DNA of 64,000 nucleotides from CAVVYA01 sp963752345 (GCA_963752345.1 CAVVYA010000020.1:124001-188000); one strand, 5' to 3'. Shown: positions 46,472-55,882, numbered from the stretch's first letter. Program-made: numbers and translations. Notes: generated by a model not told the origin, from the sequence alone.

Positions 46472-48427
46472 ATGTGCGGGATAGCCGGCATTTTTGATAC
46501 GCGTGAGCAACGTATGGTCGATCGTTCGCTGCTCGAACGCATGACGACGGCGCTGGCCCACCGCGGCCCGGACGGCGCCGGCTTCCACACGGCGCCGGGC
46601 GTCGGGTTGGGTCATCGGCGTCTTGCCATCATCGATCTCGCCGGCGGCTATCAGCCGATGTTCAACGAGGACGAGACCGTCGCCATCGTCTTCAACGGCG
46701 AGATCTACAATTTCCATGAACTCGTCCGCGAATTGACCGATCATGGTCACCGCTTCCGTACGCATTGCGACACCGAAGTGATCGTTCATGCGTGGGAGGA
46801 ATGGGGCGAAGCCTGCCTGCAGCGGCTGCGCGGCATGTTTGCCTTCGCCATCTACGACGAGCGCCAACAAACCCTTTTTGTGGCGCGCGACCGGCTCGGT
46901 GAAAAGCCGCTCTATTACACGATGCTGGACGACGGGCTGTTCCTCTTTGCCTCCGAACTCAAAGGCCTGCTGGTCAACCCGGCGATCCGCCGCGCGCTCG
47001 ACCCAAGGGCGGTGGAGGATTATTTCGCCTATGGCTATGTGCCCGACCCAGGTTCGATCTACCGCAATATCAAAAAGCTCCCGGCGGCCCACTCTCTGCG
47101 TCTCGTGCGCGGCCGCGCAGACCGCGTCGCGCCGCAATCCTATTGGGACGTACGCTTCGCGCCGCGAGCGAATGTGACCGAAGAAAGCGCGGGCGAAGAG
47201 CTCATCGCGCTGCTCCGCGATTCGGTTAAGGGCCAGACCATCGCCGATGTGCCGCTCGGCGCCTTCCTGTCGGGTGGCGTCGATTCGAGCGGCGTCGTCG
47301 CGATGATGGCCGGGGTGGCGCCCGATCAGGTGAATACCTTCTCGATTTCGTTCGGCGAGCGCGATCACGACGAATCGCCCTACGCAACGGCCATGGCCAC
47401 CCGCTACAATACCAAACACAGGTCGCGCGAGGTGAATCCGGAGTCCTTCGATCTGGTCGATCGGCTGGGCGGGATTTACGACGAGCCGTTCGGCGACAGC
47501 TCCGCCCTGCCGACGTTGCAGCTCTGCGCCATGACGCGGGACTATGTGACCGTCGCGCTATCGGGCGACGCGGGCGATGAGCTGTTCGCGGGTTACCGGC
47601 GCTATCTGTGGCATTCCCGGGAGGAGCGCATCCGCCGGTTGGTGCCGAGCGCCATCCGTTCGCCGCTGTTCGGCGCCCTCGCCAAGATCTATCCCAAACT
47701 CGACTGGGCGCCGCGCTTCCTGCGCGCCAAGACGACCTTCCAGGAACTGGCCCTTGACCCGGTTGCCGGGTTCTTTTCCAGTGTCTCCGTGGTGGGCGAT
47801 GGGCTTCGGCGGCATCTCTACAGCGACAGCATGCGGCGGGATCTCCAGGACTACCATCCGTCGATCCACCTCGCCGAGGCCTTTGCCCGATCCGCGACCG
47901 ACGACCCGCTGTCGCAAGCGCAGTATGCCGATCTCAAGACCTATCTGCCGGGCGATATCCTGACCAAGGTGGATCGCGCGAGCATGGCCTGTTCGCTGGA
48001 AGTGCGCGTGCCGCTGCTCGACCACCGCATCGTCGAATGGGCCGCGGGCCTGCCGTCCGAGTTCCGACTGAACGGCGCGACCGGCAAGCATATTTTCAAG
48101 CGCGCCCTGCGGCCCTATGTGTCGGACGATATTCTCTATCGGCCGAAGCAGGGCTTCTCCATGCCGATCGCGCGCTGGTTCCGTGGACCGCTCTACCCGC
48201 GCATTCACGCCGCGCTGACCGACCCGGCGCTCGCCGACACCGGCATCTTCGACATGGACTATATCGCGAACCTGTTGGCGCAACACCGCTCGGGCCTGCG
48301 CGACCATGCGCCCGTTCTTTGGAGTCTGCTGTGCTTTTCCGGCTTCTTGCGGGCGAGTCATTGGGCGGCGCCGGCGGAACCGTCGCTCGCGCTTCGGCCT
48401 GCCGGCGGCACGGCTCGAGCCCACTGA
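46472..48427 (+). CDS. XrtA-system amidotransferase (asparagine synthase-like)
   Basis: A 651-residue class II glutamine amidotransferase (TIGR03108 type). Cys2 in MCGIAGIFD is the glutaminase nucleophile, and HRGPDGAGF and FNGEIYNFHELV complete that domain. The synthetase half has LSGGVDSSGVVAMMAG (PP-loop), SGDAGDELFAGYRRY and PRKQGFSMP-like RPKQGFSMPIARWF. In exosortase loci it is believed to amidate a sugar acid of the polymer rather than make free asparagine. It follows xrtA by 13 bases and ends the core operon, facing a convergent acyltransferase. Confidence 0.93.
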   Translation: MCGIAGIFDTREQRMVDRSLLERMTTALAHRGPDGAGFHTAPGVGLGHRRLAIIDLAGGYQPMFNEDETVAIVFNGEIYNFHELVRELTDHGHRFRTHCDTEVIVHAWEEWGEACLQRLRGMFAFAIYDERQQTLFVARDRLGEKPLYYTMLDDGLFLFASELKGLLVNPAIRRALDPRAVEDYFAYGYVPDPGSIYRNIKKLPAAHSLRLVRGRADRVAPQSYWDVRFAPRANVTEESAGEELIALLRDSVKGQTIADVPLGAFLSGGVDSSGVVAMMAGVAPDQVNTFSISFGERDHDESPYATAMATRYNTKHRSREVNPESFDLVDRLGGIYDEPFGDSSALPTLQLCAMTRDYVTVALSGDAGDELFAGYRRYLWHSREERIRRLVPSAIRSPLFGALAKIYPKLDWAPRFLRAKTTFQELALDPVAGFFSSVSVVGDGLRRHLYSDSMRRDLQDYHPSIHLAEAFARSATDDPLSQAQYADLKTYLPGDILTKVDRASMACSLEVRVPLLDHRIVEWAAGLPSEFRLNGATGKHIFKRALRPYVSDDILYRPKQGFSMPIARWFRGPLYPRIHAALTDPALADTGIFDMDYIANLLAQHRSGLRDHAPVLWSLLCFSGFLRASHWAAPAEPSLALRPAGGTARAH

Positions 48428-48431
48428 CGCT

Positions 48432-49601
48432 CTAGCCCGGATTACCGGCCCGACGCAGGTGCGCCAGCTTCCGGCGGACGGCTGCACCGCCCAGGTGACG
48501 CAACGCCGCGAGCTGGCCGCGGATGGTGCGCGGATTGAATGCCATGATTCCCCAGCGCTCGCGTCGCTTCGGCAGCCAGGACTGTTTGTATGGATCGTCG
48601 CCACGGCCGAAATCAACCTCGCGAATGTTGCCCTCGTCGAGCACGCGCTCCATCACATGCCGGGTCAGCAGGGAGCCGGGGGAAAACGCGGTGAATTGCT
48701 CATCGTGCGCCAGCTTGAAAATCGTCGCCGTGCCGTGCCACACGATCCAGAGCTGCGCCGCGGCGGGTACGTTGTCGATCAGCAGGACGCCGAGGCGCAG
48801 GCATCCCAGGGCGGCGGTTTCGCGCATCAGGGCCGCTGCGAACGACGGAAACGGCTCGGATTGCTTCCAGCTCCGGGCATAAACCTGCTCATAGAGCGCA
48901 ATGCCCTCTTCGATGTCGGTCAAACTGTCGAACATGCGATAGCACGGCGACGCGGTCTTCTTCAGCTTGGCGGCATGGCGCTTGAGCGTGCTGCGCAGAT
49001 TGCCGGGGCGGGCGGCGAAATACTCGGCCGCGGTCATGCCGGCGGTGGTTTCATACCAATTGCCGAAATGGAAATAGCGCTGCACCGGCCAGCCATGCCG
49101 GGCGAAGGCGTCGGCCAGGGTGCCGAACGCCGGGCCGTCATGATCGAGCGAATCGAGATTGACCACGTCCCAACGGGGCCGTTGCGTCACGATTGTGTCA
49201 ATGAGGGGAGTCAGCGCCTCGGGGCTGTCGTGATTTTCGAGCAGGGGCGCGAAGCGGCACGAATAGAAATTGGTAAGGCTTCGAAGTGTGCGCGCGCCCA
49301 GACCGCTTCCCCGTTGCGGCGCCCATTGCGTCACCAAGCCGGCGCGGTCGCCGGGATGTCCCGCGCTGTAAAACTGGGCGACACTCCCGGGTGGCGTGCC
49401 ATAGCTTGCCAGCGTGCGGAACCAGGGCAGCGAGACAAAGAAATTCTCCCGCGCGGCGGCATGGAACAAGGGGTCCGCACCGAAAGCACTGATGTCGGCC
49501 AACATTGAGACGCGCGCGGCTGGTCCAGTCGAAGAGGAAGCGTCGGTCGGCGTCATCCCTACCGTTTGGCTAGAGAAGGGGGGGAGAGGTCGCCTACTCA
49601 T
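48432..49601 (-). CDS. GNAT/BioF2-like acyltransferase (FemAB fold)
   Basis: A protein of up to 389 residues, related in fold to the one at 29494-30681. Blocks are FFVSLPWFRTLASYG, LRSTLKRHAAKLKK, YEQVYARSWKQSEPFPSF, AAQLWIVWHGTATIFKLAHDEQF, GSLLTRHVMERVLDEG and VDFGRGDDPYKQSWLPKRRERWG, the usual C-terminal GNAT-like half. It would acylate a polymer sugar. The start is uncertain: 49601 gives the longest frame, while 49556 is an equally plausible Met; neither has a strong ribosome-binding site. It converges on the amidotransferase with a 4-base gap. Confidence 0.85.
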   Translation of the reverse strand: MSRRPLPPFSSQTVGMTPTDASSSTGPAARVSMLADISAFGADPLFHAAARENFFVSLPWFRTLASYGTPPGSVAQFYSAGHPGDRAGLVTQWAPQRGSGLGARTLRSLTNFYSCRFAPLLENHDSPEALTPLIDTIVTQRPRWDVVNLDSLDHDGPAFGTLADAFARHGWPVQRYFHFGNWYETTAGMTAAEYFAARPGNLRSTLKRHAAKLKKTASPCYRMFDSLTDIEEGIALYEQVYARSWKQSEPFPSFAAALMRETAALGCLRLGVLLIDNVPAAAQLWIVWHGTATIFKLAHDEQFTAFSPGSLLTRHVMERVLDEGNIREVDFGRGDDPYKQSWLPKRRERWGIMAFNPRTIRGQLAALRHLGGAAVRRKLAHLRRAGNPG

Positions 49602-49807
49602 AGCGGAGCGCGGCCGTGAAGGCGACGTCCCTCAGGCCATCAGGCGTGGGTTTCCGCCATATTAATTGAAAACGCAGGCTGGTCTTATCGGGTCAGTTTG
49701 GCCTGTTCCGCGTCAGTGTAAAAATCCGGCGAAAGGCACGTCGGCCGGCTTTACAAAAATTGCGTATCAATATGGTTAATATTTTCTAAGCCATTGTTTT
49801 AGATCGC

Positions 49808-49823
49808 TGGCATGAACCTTGCT
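49808..49823 (+). promoter_or_regulatory. sigma-54 (-24/-12) promoter
   Basis: TGGCATGAACCTTGCT matches TGGCAY-N5-TTGCW, with GG at 49809-49810, ten bases, and GC at 49821-49822. It lies 57 bases before the PEP-CTERM start codon. PrsR in this window is the expected sigma-54 activator. Confidence 0.8.
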
Positions 49824-49879
49824 TCCCTTCTAGTGAAATACCTGTGGATAGTCCCAGGATAGAGGAGAGGAAACCGGTG

Positions 49880-50641
49880 ATGACAATGCGTTCAGCGCTC
49901 ATGGCTTCAGTTTTTGGCGCCGGCATGATCTTTGGGGCTAGCCAAGCGTCGGCCGTTCAGATCATCGGCTTCAGTGTCTCGACCTTTACCGATATCGACA
50001 ATTGCTCGCCCTCCAGCGATTGCGGGATCTTCAACAGCGGCAAGCAGCTTCGCTGGGGCAGCACCAATAGCCCTACGAACCTCGTCAATCCGAGCACCTT
50101 GACGATCACCGACCAGACCTGGAACACCCCCACGTTTGCCGACGACGTGGTTCTGGCCCAGTTGACCTGGTTCAACAACGCCACGCGCGACAACCAGACG
50201 GACGATAACTTCTTCGCCGATTGGGATCTGGACATCACCTTTACCAATCCGAACAACCCGGATCCTTTCGCGACCGAAGTGTTCCGGCTGAATATCTTGA
50301 ATACCACCAATGATACCGGCGACACGATCGGCGGCTTCACACTGGCCTCTCTGAATGGGCTCGAATTCTCGCTCAACGGCGTGACCGTCAGCGATTTCCG
50401 CTACAAGGTCACTGACCTCGGCGGCAATGCGACGAACACCGGTTGCAATGGCAACATCGGGTCGAATGGCGACACCGGCCTCAGCGGCAACAACTGGTTT
50501 AACTGCGAATTCAACACTGCGGTCCTGCAGATCGTGGCAGACTTCAGTGCCCCGACCCAGGTGCCCGAGCCCGCGTCTCTCGCTCTGCTCGGCGCCGGCC
50601 TCCTCGGTCTCGGTGCTCTCCGCCGCCGCAAGGCTGCGTAA
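49880..50641 (+). CDS. PEP-CTERM protein (THxN-like)
   Basis: A 253-residue exported protein. Signal peptide 1-25 (GASQASA-V) is followed by a beta-rich domain resembling THxN-family PEP-CTERM proteins (LRWGSTNSPTNL, LAQLTWFNNATRD in place of the THxN block), four Cys after the signal peptide, and five N-x-T sequons. The C-terminus is textbook: VPEPASLALLGAGLLGLGAL then RRRKAA. XrtA should cleave it before surface display. The ATG at 49880 has a GAGG 9 bases upstream; a GTG at 49877 is also possible. A sigma-54 promoter precedes it and a strong terminator follows, so it is a single-gene transcript. Confidence 0.9.
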   Translation: MTMRSALMASVFGAGMIFGASQASAVQIIGFSVSTFTDIDNCSPSSDCGIFNSGKQLRWGSTNSPTNLVNPSTLTITDQTWNTPTFADDVVLAQLTWFNNATRDNQTDDNFFADWDLDITFTNPNNPDPFATEVFRLNILNTTNDTGDTIGGFTLASLNGLEFSLNGVTVSDFRYKVTDLGGNATNTGCNGNIGSNGDTGLSGNNWFNCEFNTAVLQIVADFSAPTQVPEPASLALLGAGLLGLGALRRRKAA

Positions 50642-50667
50642 ACCCAGACGCTTGCCTATATCAGCGT

Positions 50668-50703
50668 AAAAAACGGCGACCGTCAGGTCGCCGTTTTTCT
50701 TTT
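50668..50703 (+). terminator. Rho-independent terminator
   Basis: Stem CGGCGACC (50674-50681) and GGTCGCCG (50686-50693) with a 4-base loop, A-run before and TTTTTCTTTT after. It closes the PEP-CTERM gene and, because of the flanking A-run, could work on both strands. Confidence 0.93.
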
Positions 50704-50777
50704 GCGGGTGGCACCAACGCGCTTGTCAAGGTCACACGCGCATGCTGATGTGAGGCGATGGGGAGACCAGCAGTATA

Positions 50778-52397
50778 GTGACACCGGGCATTAACAATCC
50801 GGGTGTGGCGTTTCACACAGCGCGGGCCCATATGGCGGCCGGCCGCTTGGCGGATGCGGAGACGATTTGCCGCGCCATTTTGACAGGGGCTCCCAATAAT
50901 GTTCAAGTTTGGGACCTCCTCGGCAGCATTGCCATGCAGCGCGGCGACGCCGAGTCCGCTGTAGAGCATTATCGCCGCGCTGTTTCGGCCGCGCCACGGC
51001 GGCCCGAACCCTACAGCAACCTCGCGTCCGCCTTGATCGCCAAGGGCCGCGTGAAAGAAGCGATTTCCGCTCTCAAGAGCGCGATAAAGATCAATCCAAA
51101 CTACGGATTCGCTTACGTCAATCTCGGCGATGCCTTGATAAAGGTGAACCGGCTGGTCGAGGCAGCCGTGGCGCTCGAACGTGGGGTGACTTTGCTTCCC
51201 ACGGATGCGAAGGCCTATACCAATCTTGGTGCGGCGCTGACACGCCTGCAGCGCCTGGACGAGGCAGTCAAGGCCTTGGATACAGCCATCCACCTCAGCC
51301 CGAGGCTTGCGCAAGCCCATTTCAATCTCGGTGGCGCCTATAGCGCTATGGGGTGCTATGACCAGGCCATCGCCTGCTTCGACAAGGCCCTCGAACTGCA
51401 GCCCGGCTTTCAAAATGCGGCGTTCTTCCGATCGCAAGTGTTTTTGGCGCGCGGCAGATTCGCCGAGGGATGGCGCGATTATCTGGAGCGGCCCTCCGTA
51501 CGGACAGTGACGCAGCTACTGCATCGCGAGCCGCTCGGGCCGGACCTGACCGGTGTTCGGGTTCTGCTCGGAAGAGATCAAGGCCTGGGCGACGAGGTGT
51601 TCTTTCTGCGCTTTGCCGCGGAACTGAAGCGCCGCGGCGCCCATCTCACCTATCACGGGGGCAGCAAGGTCGTGTCGCTGTTGCGCAGGCTGCCGTTCCT
51701 CGATGACGTGATCGAGGAGAGCACGGTGCTCGCGCCGTCGGATTGGGATATGGCAGTCTTGGTCAGCGACCTTCCATTTCTGCTCGGGATGACCAAGGTC
51801 GACCAAATTCCGCCATCGCTGACGATTCCGGCGTTGCCGGATTTGCTGGAAAATCATAAGGCGGCGCTCGCCGCTCTGGGGCCACCGCCTTACATTGGTG
51901 TCACGTGGCGGGCGGGTTCCGATCAGGCCGACTCCTTGTCCAAGATCGCGCCGCTGGAAAGTATAGGCGCCATGCTCCGCACCGCGGACGGCACCCTGGT
52001 CGCTTTACAGCGGCTGCCCCAGAAAGGCGAGATTGGTCGATTGGCCAAAGCGGCGGGACGAGCGGTCCACGATCTGACGGCGCTCAACGACCGACTCGAG
52101 GACATGCTGGCGGTTCTGTCCTTGCTCGATGACTATGTCACGGTGAGCAACACCAATGTGCACCTCAGAGCCATGGTGAGACGTGGCAGCCGCATCCTTG
52201 TCCCGTGGCCCCCCGAATTTCGTTGGATGTGGGCGGGCTCCGCCTCACCATGGTTTCCCGACTGCGTTGTTTATCGGCAAACTGCCGAGGGGTCTTGGAA
52301 TGAGGCGCTGCAGGGTCTGGCGGCCGATTTCGCCGCAGGGCGTCAGGCTGGAGGATCCCAGCCCAGCGACAGTTCGCAGCAGGAAGCGGTGTTTTGA
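50778..52397 (+). CDS. TPR-repeat protein with C-terminal glycosyltransferase-like (GT-B) domain
   Basis: A 539-residue cytoplasmic protein. Residues 8-225 hold about six TPR units (AAGRLADAETICRAIL, GDAESAVEHYRRAV, GRVKEAISALKSAI, NRLVEAAVALERGV, QRLDEAVKALDTAI, GCYDQAIACFDKAL). Residues 240-520 resemble a heptosyltransferase-like GT-B fold: GRDQGLGDEVFFLRFAAELKRRG, PYIGVTWRAGSDQ and DDYVTVSNTNVHLRAM. TPR-GT proteins of this layout often glycosylate proteins. The GTG start at 50778 has only a distant GGGGAG; the next gene starts inside its stop (TTGA). The substrate is unknown. Confidence 0.8.
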   Translation: MTPGINNPGVAFHTARAHMAAGRLADAETICRAILTGAPNNVQVWDLLGSIAMQRGDAESAVEHYRRAVSAAPRRPEPYSNLASALIAKGRVKEAISALKSAIKINPNYGFAYVNLGDALIKVNRLVEAAVALERGVTLLPTDAKAYTNLGAALTRLQRLDEAVKALDTAIHLSPRLAQAHFNLGGAYSAMGCYDQAIACFDKALELQPGFQNAAFFRSQVFLARGRFAEGWRDYLERPSVRTVTQLLHREPLGPDLTGVRVLLGRDQGLGDEVFFLRFAAELKRRGAHLTYHGGSKVVSLLRRLPFLDDVIEESTVLAPSDWDMAVLVSDLPFLLGMTKVDQIPPSLTIPALPDLLENHKAALAALGPPPYIGVTWRAGSDQADSLSKIAPLESIGAMLRTADGTLVALQRLPQKGEIGRLAKAAGRAVHDLTALNDRLEDMLAVLSLLDDYVTVSNTNVHLRAMVRRGSRILVPWPPEFRWMWAGSASPWFPDCVVYRQTAEGSWNEALQGLAADFAAGRQAGGSQPSDSSQQEAVF

Positions 52398-53093
52398 CCG
52401 AAACGGGTCTCCGGGTCTACGTTGGATGGGACGGTCGCGAGGATATCGCCTACCAAGTCTGTCGTCATTCGCTGCTCCGGCATGCGTCCATTCCGGTCAC
52501 GGTCCTACCTTTGCGGCAAAACGAACTGCGCGACCAAGGGCTTTATAGCCGTCCGGCCGATCCGTTGGCGGCGACGGAATTCACATATACGCGCTTTCTC
52601 GTGCCCTGCCTCGCCGGCTATGAAGGCTGGGCTCTCTATTGCGATTGCGATTTCCTGTGGCGGGCTGACGTAGCTGCATTGCTCGCCCTGGCGGATAATC
52701 GGCTACGGCGCGATGTGCGTTCACCACGATCATCGACCTTCCGAGACGACGAAGATGGACGGGAAGACGCAAAGCGTCTATCCACGCAAGAACTGGTCGA
52801 GCCTTATTCTCTACAATTGTGCGCATGCGGCGACACGCCGATTGACGCCGGAGGTGGTCAACCGCGAGACTGGCGCTTATCTCCATCGCTTCCAGTGGCT
52901 CAGGGATGCGGAGATCGGCGCCCTGTCGGAAACCTGGAACTGGTTGGAAGGCTGGAGCGCTCGTCCCTTGGCAGGGCAGGGGCATCCGAACGTGATCCAC
53001 TATACCCGCGGCGGACCCTGGTTCGATAAATGGCGCTCCGTGGACTATGCTGATCTCTGGTTATCCGAGGCGGCTCAGATAGTGGCGACATAG
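52394..53093 (+). CDS. glycosyltransferase (GT-A, DxD type), frameshifted
   Basis: About 232 residues when joined. Frame 1, from a TTG overlapping the previous stop, gives LRVYVGWDGREDIAYQVCRHSLL, RFLVPCLAGYEGWALYCDCDFLW with the DCD metal motif. After a break near 52700 frame 2 gives MCVHHDHRPSETTKMDGKTQS, YPRKNWSSLILYN, LSETWNWLEGW and NVIHYTRGGPWFDKW. These blocks match a small bacterial glycosyltransferase family seen next to TPR proteins. Translation is coupled to the TPR-glycosyltransferase gene, so both probably act on the same target. Confidence 0.78.
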
Positions 53094-53221
53094 CCGAACT
53101 GCCGCAGCTGAAGAAATTTGCGCTCTCGAACCGGTGAGCGCACAGGCCGCTCTGCGCCCATCGATACGCGTTTGTTCCTTCGATATTTCACCAACGTCCC
53201 GCGCCAATGAAACGGCACGTT

Positions 53222-54019
53222 CTACTGCCAGCAGACCACGCGGACGGTAAACTGCCTGGCTTTGGCCAGCAGGTCCTCGCCAATCCCAAGTATCGCCGTG
53301 GCTTCCGCCCGGGACGGTTTGACGCCGTTGCGCGTCAGGAATTCCAGCACCGGATCCGTGGCGATGGCAAAGCCGACATTGCCGACCGTCTGACCCGTGC
53401 GCTGATAGACGCGCACCGTGTCGATCTTGGCGTTCACCACGCCCACGACCTGGCCACGCTCATCCAGCACGGGACCACCACTGTTGCCGGGGCGAACGTC
53501 GGCCCGAATGATGAAGCGGGACGGGCCATCGGTACGGTCCGCCGCTGCCATGGTGCCGACGGTGAGAAACGGCTCGATCCGCGGCAGCCCCTGATCCGGA
53601 TAGCCGATCGTCGCCACCGCTTCGCCGGCGTGCGTGGAGGCTGTGGGACGAAACGACGCGACAGCTACGGCAACTGCATCGGTGCTGAGGAGCGCGAGGT
53701 CGCGCGCCTTCTCGTCGGCGACGATCTGCGCTGTGACGGTCTTGCCGTCGATGCCTCGGACGGTGAGCGCCGCGCATCGCTCCACCACATGGTGGTTGGT
53801 CAACACACGGCCCAGCGCGACGAAAAATCCCGTGCCGTTGCCGATGACGCGTCGCCCCGGAACGGGCGGAGGCTCGCCTTTCAATGCTTTCTGAATATAT
53901 TCGATGCGCGCCCGCTCGGCATCGGATGGCGCCGGCGTATCGGCCAGAGTCGCAGCGGTCGTCAAAAATATCGCGCTGCCGACCAGGCAGGCTCGCCACA
54001 TGCTAAGGTTTCGCGCCAA
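53222..54019 (-). CDS. secreted trypsin-like serine protease
   Basis: A 265-residue S1C-type peptidase. A signal peptide (residues 1-26) is followed by a chymotrypsin-fold domain with the triad His77 (TNHHVVE), Asp107 (ARDLALL) and Ser180 (RPGNSGGPVLDE). Unlike DegP there is no PDZ domain and no membrane anchor. It ends shortly after the fold, with a LAKARQFTVRVVCWQ tail. It should act in the periplasm or outside. It is divergent from the beta-helix gene, sharing a 440-base region. Target unknown. Confidence 0.87.
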   Translation of the reverse strand: MARNLSMWRACLVGSAIFLTTAATLADTPAPSDAERARIEYIQKALKGEPPPVPGRRVIGNGTGFFVALGRVLTNHHVVERCAALTVRGIDGKTVTAQIVADEKARDLALLSTDAVAVAVASFRPTASTHAGEAVATIGYPDQGLPRIEPFLTVGTMAAADRTDGPSRFIIRADVRPGNSGGPVLDERGQVVGVVNAKIDTVRVYQRTGQTVGNVGFAIATDPVLEFLTRNGVKPSRAEATAILGIGEDLLAKARQFTVRVVCWQ

Positions 54020-54459
54020 TTTTGCCCCCCCAACGCCGTTCGATGATCGGCAGGCCGAGTTGCAGGTCGTTCCACCTGGCTCGATCCGATGTGTGTTGCG
54101 CTAAAGGCCCAGCTCTTTGTCCTCGGACGGGATATGGGCCTTCACCGCGATCTTGGCGACGCACTCGACCCGAAGTGAAATTTTATCCGAAACTTAACCC
54201 GTTTGGGCACGCTAATCTCACCGGCCGATCCAAGGTCAATCCAAAACATATCCGGATTTACCTAAGGATTTATAACTGCCGCGGTGGCAACCAACCAAAT
54301 TCCGGCCGCTGTCAAAAGAAACAGGTGTCGACAGTGCCCAGGATCGACGCGCAATTCAACATTCGAAGATCTCTACGCGATCATTCACGGTTGCGGCCAA
54401 TTCGCAGACGCCTATTCTCAGAGAGAGACCAACACTTCTCAAACGATTGCCCAAGGCTG
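54020..54459. other. divergent promoter region between protease and beta-helix genes
   Basis: No convincing gene; a frame is open from 54284 in phase with the beta-helix protein, but its first 58 residues look non-coding. The stretch is relatively rich in A/T around 54230-54280. No GG-N10-GC site was found. Confidence 0.45.
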
Positions 54460-55409
54460 GATGATGGGTCGCAAGATGCAAATCGCCAGGGTCTTGCGAG
54501 GCGCCGCCGCAGCCGGATGCGCCTTCCTGATTTCGGCCGCCGCGGGGGCGAAAACCTTAGAGTTCGGTCCCGACCACCCGCTCAAGCAGCCGAGCCTGGC
54601 GGCCGCGGTTGCGCGCGATGGCGACGTGATCGAAGTCGAACCCGGTACCTATGTGGATTGTGCTGTCTGGGTTGCGAATGGGCTGACGATCGTGGGTCGA
54701 GGCGCAGGGGTCGTCATCACCACCAAGCCTTGCGAGGGAAAGGCGCTGTTTGTCGTGCGCGGGCCACGATATCACCATTCGTAACCTGACGTTCACGGGC
54801 GCCCGCGTGCCCGATGCGAATGGCGCCGGTATTCGTGCCGAAGGCCGCAATCTCACCGTGGAAAACAGCCGCTTCATAGACAACGAAAACGGTATCCTGG
54901 CGGGCAGCTTGCGGGGAAGCACCATTCGAATCCTCGACAGCCAGTTCTCGCGCAACGGCAGTTGCGAGAAGGCCTGCGCTCACGGAATCTATGTAAACCG
55001 GATCGATCGCCTGCGCGTCGAGCGGTCGCAATTTCTGGAAACCCGGATTGGTCATCACATCAAATCGCGCGCGTTGGCGACGGAGTTGATCGGCAACGAC
55101 ATCCGCGATGGCGCCGCCGGCACGTCGAGTTATCTGGTGGACATCCCCAATGGCGGATCCTTGCTGATGGAGGGCAACGTCCTGGAAAAAGGCCCGATGA
55201 CGGACAATCCTCTGGGGGCAATCGTGATCGGCGCCGAAGGCGTGACCCAGCCGACCGGACCATTGCTCCTGACCCGGAACACATTCACCAGCCGGCTCGA
55301 GCGTGAGACCGCATTCCTGGTGAATATGTCCGATGTGCGCGCTGTGCTGGAAGGCAATCGGCTGAACGGCAAAATCACCGCGCTGGTCGGCAGCGGCGCT
55401 GTCGATTAG
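54460..55409 (+). CDS. secreted right-handed beta-helix repeat protein, frameshifted
   Basis: About 316 residues when joined. A signal peptide (AGCAFLISAAAGAKT) and the opening of a parallel beta-helix (SLAAAVARDGDVIEVEPGTY, GLTIVGRGAGVVIT) lie in frame 1. After a break near 54765 frame 2 continues with HDITIRNLTFTGARV, NLTVENSRFIDNENGIL, TIRILDSQFSRNG, HGIYVNRIDRLRVERSQF and LLMEGNVLEKG. Such folds bind or cut acidic polysaccharide, or epimerise it (AlgG-like), but no catalytic residues can be named. It has no PEP-CTERM tail. A modifying enzyme for the polymer made here is the natural guess. Confidence 0.8.
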
Positions 55410-55882
55410 GCACGGCATGAGGTCACGGATTCGACGCGCGTAGCCTCGGAACGTACCGTAGGTTCCATGGAACTCGCAGCCAGCTCTCTTCGGCGAGGGG
55501 GCCAGCCCTGAAATCGCATTGATTTCGGTACCCAGAATCGATTAATTGGTTAACGCCTTCACCAAGGAACCCGGCGAACTGCAGGGCAGGCGCAGGCGAC
55601 ACCTCCGATGGCCGATTTCGTGCTTTGAATGACGGAGGACTCCTCGTGCATGGATGGCCGAGGGCATCACGGTCCTGGTGGGCCCACAAGCGCTTCGCTC
55701 TGGCTTGGCACAAGGAAACGAAACGTTAACCTATAGTTATTAACCTTTCCATGGCCGAAGCAGACTTCACGCTCAGCATTTTTGACGCGATAGCCAGTCG
55801 TTGCCGGTTGAGGGACCTGCAGCAGCGGCAGGCACTTGCTGGGGTAATGCTACAATCGGGCTAGACGGGACGGAGGGGTACG
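55410..55882. other. intergenic region upstream of the epsB-prsK-prsR operon
   Basis: No gene seen. An A/T-rich patch at 55715-55755 contains the imperfect inverted pair GTTAAC and GTTATTAAC, and GGTTAACG occurs at 55549. A promoter for the downstream operon should lie here, but no unambiguous -35/-10 or sigma-54 site is present. Confidence 0.4.

Noticed and set aside
50709..50723. Second sigma-54-like site ahead of the TPR-glycosyltransferase gene
   Set aside because: The GG and GC elements are 9 bases apart instead of 10, and the -12 element lacks TTGC.
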